This document shows positions 1 through 7,897 of a stretch of 64,000 bases of DNA, piece after piece. How positions within the stretch are numbered: position 1 is the first letter of the stretch; every line of letters starts with the position of its first letter. Made by a program: the position numbers and the translations under genes. The notes under the pieces were generated by a model. The model was not told the origin of the DNA, made no database searches, and saw nothing but the letters and a program-made list of their open reading frames with translations. Source of the stretch: CAMCXE01 sp046347475 (GTDB lineage Bacteria; Pseudomonadota; Gammaproteobacteria; Pseudomonadales; Cellvibrionaceae); contig JAXMGD010000009.1 in the NCBI GenBank assembly GCA_046347475.1, positions 19,098-83,097 of the forward strand, given 5' to 3'.

Positions 1-86
1 TGTTCGTGTGTTGTCATCTATCGCTTGGCCGGTGTGTTGGGATGAATAGGGGGCGCTTGCGCGGCGAGCTCATCGGGATTGCTCAG
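1..86 (-). other. Window edge downstream of DUF3019 gene; possible start of next operon gene
   Basis: On the minus strand, downstream of the DUF3019 stop codon, an ATG at position 17 opens a frame (M-T-T-H-E) that runs off the window edge. In Shewanella-type genomes MipA and DUF3019 genes are often followed by a two-component response regulator, so this could be its N-terminus. Five codons cannot prove it. Confidence 0.2.
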
Positions 87-479
87 TTAAAAAAGCCGCC
101 AACCGCTGCTGTCTCGGTGGCCGGAGGTGTATACCCAGGCCACCACCAAATCCAGCTGCGCCAGGGTATCGCCCGCTGGTGTGCGAATCAAAAACTGCTG
201 GCTTTGTTCACCGACAAATTCGTACTGAAAGGGCGGCGCGCCCGCGCCCTGCCAGCAGTGTAAGGGCCTGTGTTCACCCTCGGCAAAGAGGCAGAAATCG
301 CCCGTTGAGGGGGTGCGCCAATAAAAGTTAAGGGTTTGGTAGCAGGCTTGTCCTTTGCGCAGGGCGATGCATTTATTGGGCTTGGCCGTTAGTTGCGCGG
401 CGCTATCCTCTTGGGCACACAGGCGGCCCGTGATAAAGCTCGCCACAAGCAGGCTTGCGATAAAAAGACTAAAACGCAT
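87..479 (-). CDS. DUF3019 family secreted protein
   Basis: A protein of 130 residues with an N-terminal signal peptide (MRFSLFIASLLVASF, then a small-residue stretch ending near AQ). The mature part has four cysteines, and the CIALRKGQACYQ and NFYWRTP motifs fit the DUF3019 family of small periplasmic proteins. The function of that family is unknown. Its ATG overlaps the end of the upstream MipA/OmpV gene by 11 bp, so the two are almost certainly co-transcribed and translationally coupled. In other gammaproteobacteria DUF3019 genes sit beside mipA-like genes and a two-component system, which suggests a shared envelope role. The family call is from recalled motif pattern only. Confidence 0.7.
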   Translation of the reverse strand: MRFSLFIASLLVASFITGRLCAQEDSAAQLTAKPNKCIALRKGQACYQTLNFYWRTPSTGDFCLFAEGEHRPLHCWQGAGAPPFQYEFVGEQSQQFLIRTPAGDTLAQLDLVVAWVYTSGHRDSSGWRLF

Positions 480-1317
480 AACTGACCGTAGCCGCTAAAA
501 CCAGTGCGTGGTTTTCATCCATCAGTGGACTGCGGGCGACTTTGTCGGGCAGGGCGGAATAGCGCAGGTAGGTGCGGCCTACCCAGTGGGCGCTGATCGG
601 GTAGGTGACGCCTACTTCCCCCGAGCGGTAGACCGAGCCCTCTGCCTCATAGGCTGGGAAGCGGCGGGTGGCCTCTTGGGGCGACACGCCGATCCAATAA
701 TTAGCGGCTTTGTTCGATAACCAGTCGGCACTGAACACTGCGTGGAAATTCCAATTGCGGTATTGCCAGCTTTGCCCAACGCGCATGGAGGCGGCGGCGC
801 CGTGTTCGCCGCTGACATCGCCCACCCAGCGCAATTGCAGGATGGTGTTGGCAAAATAACCGGTGATGCGCGTGCCGGTGCCGATAAACACCCGCGAGCG
901 CTGAATTAACTGCAAATCTTTTTGCCGTTCAGGATCATCACTGGTGCGATCATCGTTGCTGGGCTCGCCAAACAGGTTGACCGCCAGCAGATCCACCGCC
1001 CAGTGTTCGCTATCCCAGAGGCTAAAGCCTAGGTTGAGCCCATCGTAGGTAGCGTCGGCCAATTCAATAAAGGCGCCTCGGTAGCGATAGGCACCGCTGG
1101 CGAATAATGAGGGGCAGATGTTGTGGCTATCGCAATCATCGCGCTCAGCCAGAAAGGGATCCACCACGTAGGCTGCGCCCATGCTTAATTCAAAATAACC
1201 ACCGTCTGAGTGGTTGGGGCCGGTGCCACTGCCGCGTAGATCGCGGGCTATATCTTCAGCCTGTAAACATGGGCACAAGAGCCCTAATAGCGGGGCGACA
1301 AGACGCGGCAACATCAT
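469..1317 (-). CDS. MipA/OmpV family outer-membrane protein
   Basis: A protein of 282 residues with a signal peptide (first ~20 residues, cut near LQA-ED). It has many alternating amphipathic strands and a C-terminal ...TVSYAF, the terminal aromatic residue typical of outer-membrane beta-barrels recognised by the BAM complex. Length and pattern fit the MipA/OmpV family, whose founding member MipA is a scaffold between the murein hydrolase MltA and PBP1B. Many relatives are simply barrels induced by stress or osmolarity. It starts with two consecutive ATGs; the first is used here. The DUF3019 gene follows with an 11 bp overlap. Its role in this organism is not known. Confidence 0.75.
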   Translation of the reverse strand: MMLPRLVAPLLGLLCPCLQAEDIARDLRGSGTGPNHSDGGYFELSMGAAYVVDPFLAERDDCDSHNICPSLFASGAYRYRGAFIELADATYDGLNLGFSLWDSEHWAVDLLAVNLFGEPSNDDRTSDDPERQKDLQLIQRSRVFIGTGTRITGYFANTILQLRWVGDVSGEHGAAASMRVGQSWQYRNWNFHAVFSADWLSNKAANYWIGVSPQEATRRFPAYEAEGSVYRSGEVGVTYPISAHWVGRTYLRYSALPDKVARSPLMDENHALVLAATVSYAF

Positions 1318-1885
1318 AGGGTGTGCTCATGGAATAAAGTGAACATGGTGCGGAAATCTCGGAACATTAGCCTGGAAAAAATAGCCTTGAACAAAAAGTT
1401 TTGAGTAAGTGGCCTGAAATAAATGGCCCTGAGTAAATAGCGTGTACTAAATCGCGCCTGGCTATTCGGCGGCGCCCAAGGCCGTTATTGTGCACGCAGG
1501 CTGTTAAGCCGCACGCATTCTGCGCTATGGCGCAAGCCTGGCGGCAGCTTAACAGATGCAGGGGTGTTTGTTAGGGGCGGCACCAGCTGCTCGTTGAAAT
1601 ACTACCTTGCTAGGTCTAGGGGCGTTAAATGGGGTGAAAAAATCCTTGTTTACTGCGTGCAAACTGTGTTTTTTTTGTCAAATTTGCCTTACCAGACTGC
1701 CGCCAACTTTTTCCACTCGCTGCTAAATACGTTATTAATCTCGCAACCGCTTAAGTCATCGGTGCGCCATCCTGGCTGCACTCATTAATTCAGCACTCAA
1801 AGCCGCCGGATTAATATTGGAAACCTCTGATTAATTCTGCGTTTTGAAACAGTAAACGCTGGAATTGATCAGCGGCGCTCTCACA
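1318..1885. other. Intergenic gap with repeat A copy
   Basis: No convincing gene lies here. The gap holds one copy of repeat family A (about 1584-1728). Near 1816-1845 there is a half-copy of repeat family C, with the end sequence CCTCTGATTAATTC. The rest is featureless to the eye. Confidence 0.6.
1584..1728 (+). repeat. Repeat family A (MITE-like), copy 1
   Basis: It begins with a TTGAAATACTACCTTGCTAG-type end and closes with CGCCAAC...CGCTGCTAAA. Inside is the family core, a TTTACTGCGTGCAAAC variant. The same ends and core recur near 4613, 12757, 16663 and 50331. Confidence 0.7.
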
Positions 1886-3934
1886 TTAAAACGTCATGGA
1901 TACTCCCACCGATGGCAGTATGCCCATTTCGCGGGTTTCCTCTAATTTTAAAGCGCCTGTTTTATTAACCTCATCGTAATTTAAATCAACGTGGGTCACG
2001 TTGCGATGATTCAATGCATTAATTACATCCACATAAAAACTACCGGGGTAACCCCAAAATTGGGTTTTGTGTTCCATGCGCAGATCCAAACGCGAATAAA
2101 TCGGTAGGCGGTCTTGATAGGCTTCACCATACACAGGCACATAACGGCCAGGGAAATTAGGGTTTTCCCGCACGCCGATTATTTTGGTATTTGCCTCACC
2201 ACTTTTAGCGCTAAAGCGAAATCCTGCACTCCAGGCATCATTAAATTGATAATTGCCCACCAGGTTAAAAACCAACGGCGTATCTAAGTTGTAAGTGCGG
2301 GTTTGGCCTGTGCGCAAATTGGTGCGCTCGCTTTGGGACCAGCTCAGCGACATCCAGCCGTACCAATGATCATCCCGCTCACGGTTCAACATAAATTCCA
2401 CACCTTTTGCATCACCTTTAATATCGTTGCTGTAATAAAGCGACGCATCCGGTTGGCTTTTGTCCAGCGCCAAAGGTAATTGGGTGAGTTTTTTCTGGTA
2501 GCCTTCCAGGCTCCAATTCCAATGCTCGGCAACATCACCTTTTAATCCAAGGGTAAAATGATCCGCCTGGGGCGATTTTAACTCTGGATTGCCCACCAAA
2601 GGCATAACCGTATCTAAATCTGGAAATCGATCATAACGGCCGGCTGATGCGGTTAAGGCCAGGGATTTAATCATCTGCCAGGTCAGCGCTCCGCGCGGGT
2701 GGAGAAAATGTTCCTGAGTAAAATCGTTGTGATTCTGTTGCAGTCCTAAATCCAGATTTAACGCATCGGTGACTTGCCAATTATCCGTGAGGTAGACCAT
2801 TTGATAATTCACCTCCACCGAGCGGCTACCTTCGATCAGTCCGCGCCGGTCCAAATCACAATCCGGTTCGAATTCGGTACAGACTATGAGCACCGTGCGC
2901 ACACGATATTGATAGTCATAGCGATTTAATTCACTGCCGAGCGTTACATGGTGGGCGCCAAGGGGTTGGCTAACGGCGGCGCGCAGGAGCGTGTTGGTGA
3001 AATCTGTGCGGAAAAAATAGCCATCACCCCAGGTAATAGTGTCGGTATTATTATTCTGCGCTACCGCCAGTTGACTTGTGCCACCGCTGGCAAAGGTGTG
3101 TTGCCAGCGCGCACCTTGGGTGTCAAATCCTTTATCAATTTTGGCGAGCCCGGCAAAGTCAGGATTGCGAGCGGTAAAATTATTGGTATCGGCTACATCC
3201 GCTTCAACGCCGTCGTTAGCACCGGCTAAAGTTAGTGTAAATTGGTCTTGGGGGCTTGGGTCCCAGACATATTTAAATTGATAATCACCATCGGAAGGTG
3301 GTGCCTCGATGCGAATACCGTCATCATTAGGTTTATCTTCTTTGCTCAACAAATATTGCAACATGCCTTGCCGCGCAGAAAAATAAAACGCTGATTGTTC
3401 CGTTGCTGCACCTTCGAGAAAAATACCCGCTCGCAGAAAAGAAAGATTTACCCGTGTGGATAAATCCTGGTGACGCGGATCGCGCAGGCGAATATCAAAA
3501 ATGGCTCCTGTTGCATTGGAGTAGGGTGCACCAAAACCCGCGGCGAATAATTGAAAATCGTGGATGACATTGTCGTCTAAAATCGAGGTGTTAAAATCAT
3601 GAAAAATATAACCGGCGGGTAAGCCGTCAATGTAATAACGATTATCACTGGGGGATGAACCGCGCACCGCAGGCGCGCCACCTTCGGCGGGTGTTACTAC
3701 CCCCGGCAGCGCGGTAATTGCCCCTAAGGGGTCTCCTAACGAGCCCGGCATACTGACGAGTTTTTCAGTGTTTTCGGTAATTTCCGTGTGCGAACCTTTG
3801 CGGCTGCCTAATACCAATACTTCTTCAACTCGGTTATCAGCATCGGTTTTCAATGCCGTAGCAGCCTGAGAAGGCTGGGCCAAGGGTACAACTAAGGTGG
3901 CCGCTAAGGCTAAACGGCGCAGGGTACTATTCAT
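1886..3934 (-). CDS. TonB-dependent outer-membrane receptor
   Basis: A protein of 682 residues. It has a signal peptide (cut near SQA-ATA), a plug domain with the sequence VRGSSPSDNRYYIDGLPAG (about residues 90-108), and a long beta-barrel ending in ...GVSMTF. That terminal phenylalanine is the outer-membrane sorting signal. At 682 residues it is on the short side for TonB-dependent receptors. Such receptors import siderophores, cobalamin or oligosaccharides using TonB-ExbBD energy. The substrate cannot be read from the sequence. In a polysaccharide degrader a sugar ligand is plausible but is only an inference. A TTAGGAG ribosome-binding site precedes the ATG. It appears monocistronic. Confidence 0.85.
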   Translation of the reverse strand: MNSTLRRLALAATLVVPLAQPSQAATALKTDADNRVEEVLVLGSRKGSHTEITENTEKLVSMPGSLGDPLGAITALPGVVTPAEGGAPAVRGSSPSDNRYYIDGLPAGYIFHDFNTSILDDNVIHDFQLFAAGFGAPYSNATGAIFDIRLRDPRHQDLSTRVNLSFLRAGIFLEGAATEQSAFYFSARQGMLQYLLSKEDKPNDDGIRIEAPPSDGDYQFKYVWDPSPQDQFTLTLAGANDGVEADVADTNNFTARNPDFAGLAKIDKGFDTQGARWQHTFASGGTSQLAVAQNNNTDTITWGDGYFFRTDFTNTLLRAAVSQPLGAHHVTLGSELNRYDYQYRVRTVLIVCTEFEPDCDLDRRGLIEGSRSVEVNYQMVYLTDNWQVTDALNLDLGLQQNHNDFTQEHFLHPRGALTWQMIKSLALTASAGRYDRFPDLDTVMPLVGNPELKSPQADHFTLGLKGDVAEHWNWSLEGYQKKLTQLPLALDKSQPDASLYYSNDIKGDAKGVEFMLNRERDDHWYGWMSLSWSQSERTNLRTGQTRTYNLDTPLVFNLVGNYQFNDAWSAGFRFSAKSGEANTKIIGVRENPNFPGRYVPVYGEAYQDRLPIYSRLDLRMEHKTQFWGYPGSFYVDVINALNHRNVTHVDLNYDEVNKTGALKLEETREMGILPSVGVSMTF

Positions 3935-4341
3935 GTCAGGCTCCTAAATTAATTCCGAAACCCAGGGAGAATGACCACAGCTCCAGGGCTTTAAGGCGGG
4001 GTTATTTAACCAAAATTCTCGTCACCAAGTCGTAACAGGGAAAGGGCGCTTGTATCGGTTTGTAACAGAATGTATCTGAGCGGATTTATTGACGGCGTCT
4101 TCCGCAAATTCAATTTTCGCGCGGACGGCGGCTTGGATGCAGAAGCTAGGGCGGCGCCCGCCTAAATGGATTGAGGCGTTAGAACGACGCAGTAGCCAAA
4201 GTCGAGGAGCCAAAGTCGAAAATGCCCAGTGATCAACACTAAAATTGAATTTCCGCAGGCGCCCTAAAGTGTGTAGGTATTCAATAAACCTAAAAAATCT
4301 GAGTGGTAAAAGTGGGCGGAATTTAATTGACCAAGGTTTTA

Positions 4342-4475
4342 TACTACCTAGGCACCAGCAATGAATACACATCATTTCAGACACGCCGTGAATACATCCT
4401 TATAGGCTCGTCAAAAAAGCCCCTCTTTTTGACGGTCTGAAATGCTGTGTATTCATTGCTTCCGTACAGCTAGTA
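4342..4475 (-). repeat. Repeat family B (MITE-like), copy 1
   Basis: Terminal inverted repeats of about 40 bp carry AATGAATACACATCATTTCA at one end and its complement at the other. The outermost bases are TACTA and TAGTA. The centre has a TTTTTGACG hairpin. Copies also occur at 17846, 34971, 40773 and, degenerate, about 55600. Confidence 0.8.
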
Positions 4476-4612
4476 TAAGGCGTTGTTTGCAAGGGGTGCT
4501 AAGCCTCTGAAAGGGGCACGGATTATTATTTTGTCGAGAAAATAATTAAAGACCGCTCAGTCGCTGCAAGGCTCGTTAACTAAGCACTGTGTGCGGTTTG
4601 GAGGAGTGGCGC

Positions 4613-4953
4613 CACACTAGCCGCTTGGTGAAATACTGCCTTGCTAGGTCTGGCGGCGTTAAATTTGGCGAAAAATCCTCATTTACTCCGTGTAAACTCG
4701 GCAATTGCTCCTCGGCTTTGGCATCCTCGACTTTGGCTCCTGCGCCGTTCTACCGCCTAAATCCACTTAGGCGTGCGTCGCTCTCGATTTCATTCCCGAT
4801 GAAATTCTACTTCCCCCATCCATTGGGTCATACCGCCTAAATCCGTTTAGGCGTGCATTGCTCTACCTCCTGCATCCATGCAGTCGTCCGGTTTTTTTGC
4901 CAAATTTGCCTTGCCCTACCGTCGCCGCCAACCTATTTCAACAAGCTGCTAGA
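4613..4953 (+). repeat. Repeat family A, longest copy
   Basis: This copy is about 340 bp. Its ends are TGAAATACTGCCTTGCTAGG and ATTTCAACAAGCTGCTAGA. The interior carries the core ATTTACTCCGTGTAAACTCG and two short palindromic CCGCCTAAATCC...TTAGGCG modules, showing that the element grows by module duplication. Confidence 0.8.
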
Positions 4954-4985
4954 TTCTGACAATCGAGCGTGGCGCACATTTTTGG

Positions 4986-5747
4986 TTATAATCCCTGCCC
5001 GCCGGAGGCCTCTATCCTTTGTGCATTAATCCATCCGGTATTCTCGCCTAATAAAGCGGCCACTACTCCACCAATATCGTCCGGTAATCCGGCTCGGCCC
5101 AGTGCTGTAATATCGGCTATGTGCTGATTAAGCGCTTTATTATCGCGCACCGCGCCACCACCAAAATCCGTTTCGATAGCGCCTGGCGCAAGAGTATTTA
5201 CACGGATACGGCGCGGTGCTAATTCTTTTGCTAGGTAACGAGTGAAGGCTTCTACGGCTGTTTTCATGATGGCGTAGGCGGAATAGCCCGGCACCACCAT
5301 GCGAGTAAGGCCCGATGAAATATTTAATATACGCCCTTCGTCTTTAATCATTGCCACTAAGGCCTGGGATAAAAAATAAGGCGCTTTAATGTGTTCGTGC
5401 ATCATGCGGTCAAATTCGTCCTCTGTGGTATGTAAATAATCCTTAAAAATTCCAGACCCGGCATTATTAATTAAAAAATCAAACTGCGTGCGGCCCCAGT
5501 GTTGGTTTAAGCAGGCGCTCAGTTGCCCGGCAAAATCGCTAAATGCGGCGCTTTGGCTGAGGTCTAGTTGCAGGCTGTGGGCTTGAATGCCTAGGGCGGT
5601 TAATTCTGTGAGGGTTGATTGCGCTTCCTGTTGGTTGTTGCGGTAGGTAAAAATAATATCGCGCCCCTGTTTGGCAAGATGTATTGCCATGTGTTTGCCA
5701 AGTCCACGGCTGCCGCCGGTAATCACTGCGATTTTACGTGTGTTCAT
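4986..5747 (-). CDS. SDR family NAD(P)-dependent oxidoreductase
   Basis: A protein of 253 residues with a classical short-chain dehydrogenase/reductase fold. The dinucleotide-binding motif TGGSRGLG is at residues 10-17 and NNAG at 94-97. The catalytic serine is at about 144-145, with Y158 and K162 in YAIMK. The basic residue in the first loop (SRGLGKH) suggests NADPH preference, which is an inference. The substrate is unknown; FabG-like or quorum/antibiotic-type ketoreductases look similar. A GGGAGC ribosome-binding site precedes the ATG. It is transcribed divergently from an AraC-family regulator 223 bp away, a common arrangement for a regulator and its target. Confidence 0.88.
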   Translation of the reverse strand: MNTRKIAVITGGSRGLGKHMAIHLAKQGRDIIFTYRNNQQEAQSTLTELTALGIQAHSLQLDLSQSAAFSDFAGQLSACLNQHWGRTQFDFLINNAGSGIFKDYLHTTEDEFDRMMHEHIKAPYFLSQALVAMIKDEGRILNISSGLTRMVVPGYSAYAIMKTAVEAFTRYLAKELAPRRIRVNTLAPGAIETDFGGGAVRDNKALNQHIADITALGRAGLPDDIGGVVAALLGENTGWINAQRIEASGGQGL

Positions 5748-5779
5748 AATCTGCTCCCATGTGTATTTTGTTGATTAGT

Positions 5780-5818
5780 TGCTGGTTGAAATGCGTCAGG
5801 CCTAGATTTCAACCAGCA
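5780..5818. promoter_or_regulatory. 13-bp inverted repeat in the SDR/AraC divergent promoter region
   Basis: Arms TGCTGGTTGAAAT and ATTTCAACCAGCA flank a 13-bp spacer. It sits between the divergent start codons, where an operator would be expected. Its ends also match the termini of repeat family A, so it may instead be a minimal decayed element of that family. Confidence 0.5.
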
Positions 5819-5970
5819 GCTAGGTGTGTGTAGCCTAGAGCCTAAGCGGGGATTGGCCTATGCCCAATCTTCCAGAATGCTTGCCTAATCCTCTGGGCCT
5901 TCTGCGCGGGTGCTGGTAATTGATTGGCCCTAGGGCTAAATTAGGTGTTTTTTGCAGCAGGATTAAGCCC

Positions 5971-6876
5971 ATGCTCCCTGAGGTGTTAAATGCGTTGCGC
6001 CCCATACTTGATCAAAACTCTGAGCAACCTGGCTTGTCGTCAACTGCTGTGCCGGGCGTGCAGATATTTAAAGCCTATTCAATCACCGCACCTTTACCCT
6101 TGGTGTATCAACCGAGCCTGTGTTTATTGGTGCAGGGCGAAAAACAAATCGTGCTTGGCCGCGAGGAGTATCAGTACCGCCCAGGGCAATTGTTGACGGT
6201 GACCCTTGATTTACCGCTGCAAAGTCAAATCACAGCGGCCAGTGAAAGTAGCCCCTATTTATTATTAAAAATTGCCTTAGACTCTGCGTTAATTGCCGAG
6301 TTATATCCCTATGTAGGCTTAGAAAAACCGCATGAAGCTTCCTGTGCTAAAGGCTTATTTGTTGCTGAATTAGATGATGAGGTACTCAGTGCGGCGCTGC
6401 GTTTAGCACAACTGATTGCCGCGCCCCAGCATGTGGCCGCTTTGGCGAATCAAACTAAACGAGAATTTTTTTATCGGCTGTTATGCAGCCAGCAGGGCTC
6501 TCAAATTGCACAAATCGCCGTGCAGGATTCGCACTTGCAACGCATCGCCAAAGCCTTGCACTGGATTAAAGAGGATTTTCAAGCGCCGTTGAGGGTGCCG
6601 CAGCTTGCACAAATGGCCGGGATGAGTGTGTCATCCTTCCATGCACATTTTAAAAGCATCACCGGCCTAAGCCCGCTGCAATATCAAAAATCCCTGCGTT
6701 TAATGGCCGCGCGCACGCTGATGCTGGCCGAGCAGCAAGATGCTGCGAGCACGGCTTATCGAGTAGGCTACGAAAGTCCTTCGCAATTTAGCCGCGAATA
6801 CGCTCGTATGTTTGGCAGTCCGCCGGGTAGGGATGTTGAGCAATTAAGGCAGGTTAAAAAATTGTCGGTGATGTGA
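5971..6876 (+). CDS. AraC family transcriptional regulator
   Basis: A protein of 301 residues. The N-terminal half fits the AraC_N domain of the type in which LLVQGEKQI is conserved (about residue 52). The C-terminal ~100 residues hold two helix-turn-helix motifs (LAQMAGMSVSSFHAHFKSIT and VGYESPSQFSREYARMFG). The ATG at 5971 is preferred over the upstream in-frame TTG at 5920, because homologues begin close to this point and the longer start adds an unrelated lead. Regulators of this subtype often control an adjacent divergent oxidoreductase, here the SDR gene. The effector is unknown. Confidence 0.88.
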   Translation: MLPEVLNALRPILDQNSEQPGLSSTAVPGVQIFKAYSITAPLPLVYQPSLCLLVQGEKQIVLGREEYQYRPGQLLTVTLDLPLQSQITAASESSPYLLLKIALDSALIAELYPYVGLEKPHEASCAKGLFVAELDDEVLSAALRLAQLIAAPQHVAALANQTKREFFYRLLCSQQGSQIAQIAVQDSHLQRIAKALHWIKEDFQAPLRVPQLAQMAGMSVSSFHAHFKSITGLSPLQYQKSLRLMAARTLMLAEQQDAASTAYRVGYESPSQFSREYARMFGSPPGRDVEQLRQVKKLSVM

Positions 6877-7448
6877 TAGGTGCTGATTTTTATGTGCTGC
6901 GCGGGAATCGAGTTGTGAGGTGCGCCAGTGACTAAACCGGATTTGTTAAGGGCGGGCTGATTAATTCCAGGTTTTGCCTTTTTTCAAAAACGCCCGAGTC
7001 CTGCCTACTAGGGTTTTGCAAAAAGTCAAAACCTGGAATTAATCATACTCTCCTTGAAAAACTGTCAAATAAACAGAATTTTTATCAGGCTTGATCTGAT
7101 CGCCGGGTAAATCGGAAACAAACCAAAGACTGCTAGGGGCAACTACGAAAATTCTCTTTTCGTGATGATCGCGAGGTATTTTGCGCGAACGACCGCAGGG
7201 GGGCAAAGGGTAGGGCGACGCACGCCTAAATGGATTTAGGCGGTAGAACGACGCAGGAGCCTAAGTTGAGGATGCCAATGCCGAATCAGGGAGTTTATTC
7301 GGTATGTGAATTTCTGCGTTAAATTCGGAGGCATTAAGGGGGGGAATGATTGCGGTGCGCACGCCGCAACTGAGGATTCAGCTGCTGGGAGCTAAAAAGT
7401 CTCCTGTGCTTATGTCGCGAGTCTTAATGCAAGGGTGGCAAGAAGTGC
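6877..7448. other. Gap with repeat C and an A-type module
   Basis: It contains repeat C (6957-7046). Near 7195-7275 there is an isolated A-type internal module (CGCCTAAATGGATTTAGGCG). No gene is seen. Confidence 0.55.
6957..7046 (+). repeat. Repeat family C (MITE-like), copy 1
   Basis: Inverted ends CTGATTAATTCCAGGTTTTG and CAAAACCTGGAATTAATCA enclose a short centre with CGCCCGAGTCCTGC. Related copies are at 34678, 39528 and 40579. Confidence 0.8.
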
Positions 7449-7667
7449 CTAGCCGGTAGCCGTCCCGGCTTTATGATAGGCCACTAATGCATTGGCGTGC
7501 CCGTGGCCCATTTTATACTCTGTTTTAAGATGGGCCACTTGCACCATGTGTTTTTTGTCCTTTAGGCCATCAAGCACGCTCAGCCAATCACTAATAGGTT
7601 TGCCGTAGGTTTTTTCAATTGAAGGAAAATATGAGGCGGGGCCTTTTACTTTTTTATCATCGGTCAT
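7449..7667 (-). CDS. DUF4287 domain-containing small protein
   Basis: A protein of 72 residues. The whole chain matches the DUF4287 pattern: ...SIEKTYGKPISDWLSVLD..., then HMVQVAHLKTEYKMGHGHANALVAYH. These small soluble proteins are widespread and of unknown function. Some are fused to DUF5655. A GAAGAGAA ribosome-binding site lies upstream. There is no operon partner: the gene stands alone between the AraC region and the protease gene. Confidence 0.8.
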   Translation of the reverse strand: MTDDKKVKGPASYFPSIEKTYGKPISDWLSVLDGLKDKKHMVQVAHLKTEYKMGHGHANALVAYHKAGTATG

Positions 7668-7897
7668 AGTGTTTCTCTTCAGTGTGTGAATTTCAGTCCA
7701 TAGGGAGATTAAAACTTTGTTTCCTTAGTGATTTGGCGAGAGTTTTCCGGCATTCAATTAATGTTAATAGGTTGGGCTGCTAAAGGAGATTCTTTGCTTC
7801 GGGTTTGGTGCTTGTTACTGGCTTGACGAGTGTGATTTAAATTGAGCAATTAAAAACCGAGCAATTAATAAATCACCCGATTTTTACGCCTAAAAAA

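Larger units (their letters stand above)
3935..4985. other. Gene-free 1 kb gap built of repeats
   Basis: Repeat B (4342-4475) and a long repeat A copy (4613-4953) fill most of this gap. A separate A-type internal module (GCCTAAATGGATT, near 4160) lies to the left. A 120-codon minus-strand frame at 4022-4384 starts inside repeat B and resembles no protein, so no gene is called. Confidence 0.6.

Noticed and set aside
4022..4384. 120-residue minus-strand protein
   Set aside because: It starts inside repeat B, shares DNA with an A-type module and has no protein-like pattern.
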